Source of the DNA: Planctomicrobium sp.
GTDB taxonomy: Bacteria; Planctomycetota; Planctomycetia; Planctomycetales; Planctomycetaceae
Reading direction: 5' to 3'
Length of the DNA: 7,621 bases
NCBI GenBank assembly: GCA_029259835.1
Contig: JAJDEL010000613.1
Location: forward strand, 1 to 7,621
Position numbers and translations under genes: made by a program. The notes under the pieces were generated by a model, which was not told the DNA's origin, did no database searches, and saw nothing but the letters and a program-made list of their open reading frames with translations. This document shows positions 6,877 through 7,621 of this stretch, one piece after another (the stretch's first letter is position 1; every line of letters begins with the position of its first letter).

Positions 6877-7128
6877 ATGCAGACTCGGAATGCGCGAATA
6901 GGACTCGTCCTGTTCACGATTTATCTAGCGTTCTACCTTGGATTTGTGTTCCTCAATGCCTTTAGCCCGGAAACGATGCGGTCGACGCCGATCGAAGGCG
7001 TGAACCTTGCGATTCTGTACGGATTCGGCCTCATTGTGGCTGCGTTTGTGATGGCAATCCTGTACGGGTTTCTCTGTAAAGAAGACTCTGCTGAGGACGA
7101 AAAGCAAGACAAGGGGGTTCAAGGATGA
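6877..7128 (+). CDS. DUF485 (YjcH-type) small inner-membrane protein
   Basis: An 83-residue protein with two membrane segments, at about 8-29 and 43-66, joined by a short loop, and a charged C-terminal tail (KEDSAEDEKQDK). Size, two-helix layout and position directly before a symporter gene match DUF485 proteins such as YjcH, encoded with the acetate permease ActP in many bacteria. The exact role is not established; an accessory or subunit function for the transporter is often assumed. The frame can be extended to a TTG at 6865, but the ATG at 6877 is preferred because TTGGA lies just upstream at ordinary spacing. The stop overlaps the next start as ATGA, which implies translational coupling with the transporter. 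The family call rests on topology and context as much as on sequence, so it is less secure than the neighbour's. Confidence 0.87.
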   Translation: MQTRNARIGLVLFTIYLAFYLGFVFLNAFSPETMRSTPIEGVNLAILYGFGLIVAAFVMAILYGFLCKEDSAEDEKQDKGVQG

Positions 7129-7621
7129 TTTACGAACCATCTGTCATTGCAGTCATTGCATTCCTCACGTTCGTCGGCGGAACGATGGGACTGAGCTTCT
7201 ATCTCGCCGGCAAAGCGAAATCATCCGCCGGGTACTTCGCTGCACATGGCGAGATCCCGTGGTTTATTAACGGTATCGCCTTCGCTGGTGATTACCTTTC
7301 AGCGGCGTCATTCCTCGGTATTTGCGGCATGATTGCCTTTTATGGGTACGATGGATTCCTTTATTCCATCGGTTTCCTCGCTGGCTGGATCGTCGCGCTG
7401 TTCGTTGTCGCAGAACCAATGAAGCGGCTCGGAAAATTTACGTTTGCCGATGCCATTGACGCGCAGTTCAACTCCCGCGGAATCAAGCTGGTCGTTGGAA
7501 TCAGCACGTTGGTTGTCAGTATTTTCTATCTGATTCCGCAAATGGTCGGGGCAGGTGTTCTCATTCAACCGTTGCTCGGTTTTCCACACTGGGTCGGTGT
7601 TTTGCTGGTCGGCGCGGTCGT
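7125..7621 (+). CDS. actP: Sodium:solute symporter, ActP-like (cation/acetate type), N-terminal part
   Basis: The first 165 codons of a solute:sodium symporter family protein, cut by the right edge; the full family length is about 500-590 residues. Seen: helix 1 at about 5-28; GKAKSSAGYFAA (29-40), the usual family segment before the core; the discontinuous helix with GDYLSAASFLG (55-65), which strongly resembles the ActP branch; a third span at about 76-98; EPMKRLGKFTFADAI (97-111), a typical cytoplasmic loop; and further spans at about 120-147 and from 153. Start: the ATG overlaps the stop of the DUF485 gene (ATGA), with AAGGGGG upstream. DUF485 plus this symporter suggests uptake of acetate or another short monocarboxylate coupled to a cation. 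The substrate is inferred from family and context, so the symbol should be read as ActP-like. Confidence 0.93.
   Translation, partial: MIYEPSVIAVIAFLTFVGGTMGLSFYLAGKAKSSAGYFAAHGEIPWFINGIAFAGDYLSAASFLGICGMIAFYGYDGFLYSIGFLAGWIVALFVVAEPMKRLGKFTFADAIDAQFNSRGIKLVVGISTLVVSIFYLIPQMVGAGVLIQPLLGFPHWVGVLLVGAV

Noticed and set aside
1..7621. CRISPR array, tRNA, rRNA, transposase or phage genes
   Set aside because: No regularly spaced direct repeats, no recognisable cloverleaf or rRNA sequence and no mobile-element protein was seen on either strand.

Overview
The window looks like chromosomal DNA from a member of the Planctomycetota. This is inferred from three things: a secreted protein carrying LYFED..LERYG and [10 protein letters not shown] motifs, which I recall as a planctomycete-type family; a large secreted protein of unknown function; and intergenic palindromes of a kind common in that phylum. 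Base composition is moderate and even. I saw no transposase, phage gene, CRISPR array, tRNA or rRNA.

Minus-strand block (4211 down to 1): ribE (riboflavin synthase), rsmA/ksgA (16S rRNA dimethyladenosine transferase), guaB (IMP dehydrogenase), then a secreted hypothetical protein that runs off the left edge. ribE and rsmA are almost certainly co-transcribed and translationally coupled: one base separates the ribE stop from the preferred rsmA ATG. A 74-bp inverted repeat sits between rsmA and guaB. The secreted gene starts inside the 3' end of guaB (68-bp overlap) or, alternatively, just after it. It has no stop codon within the window. A good sigma-70-type promoter (4402-4430) appears to drive the block and leaves a leader of about 180 nt before ribE, which contains a very strong 49-nt hairpin.

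Plus-strand block (4642 to 7621): a 539-residue exported protein of unknown function; a 615-bp stretch without a convincing gene but with two G/A-versus-C/T inverted repeats; then a DUF485 small membrane protein whose stop overlaps (ATGA) the start of a sodium:solute symporter of the ActP type, cut off by the right edge. The DUF485-symporter pair is the familiar acetate/monocarboxylate uptake arrangement.

Functionally the window is mostly housekeeping (riboflavin, rRNA maturation, guanine nucleotides, carboxylate uptake) plus two lineage-specific exported proteins. I found no clear new defence or mobile system. The points most worth a second look are the secreted gene overlapping guaB, the large hairpin in the ribE leader, and the intergenic palindromes.
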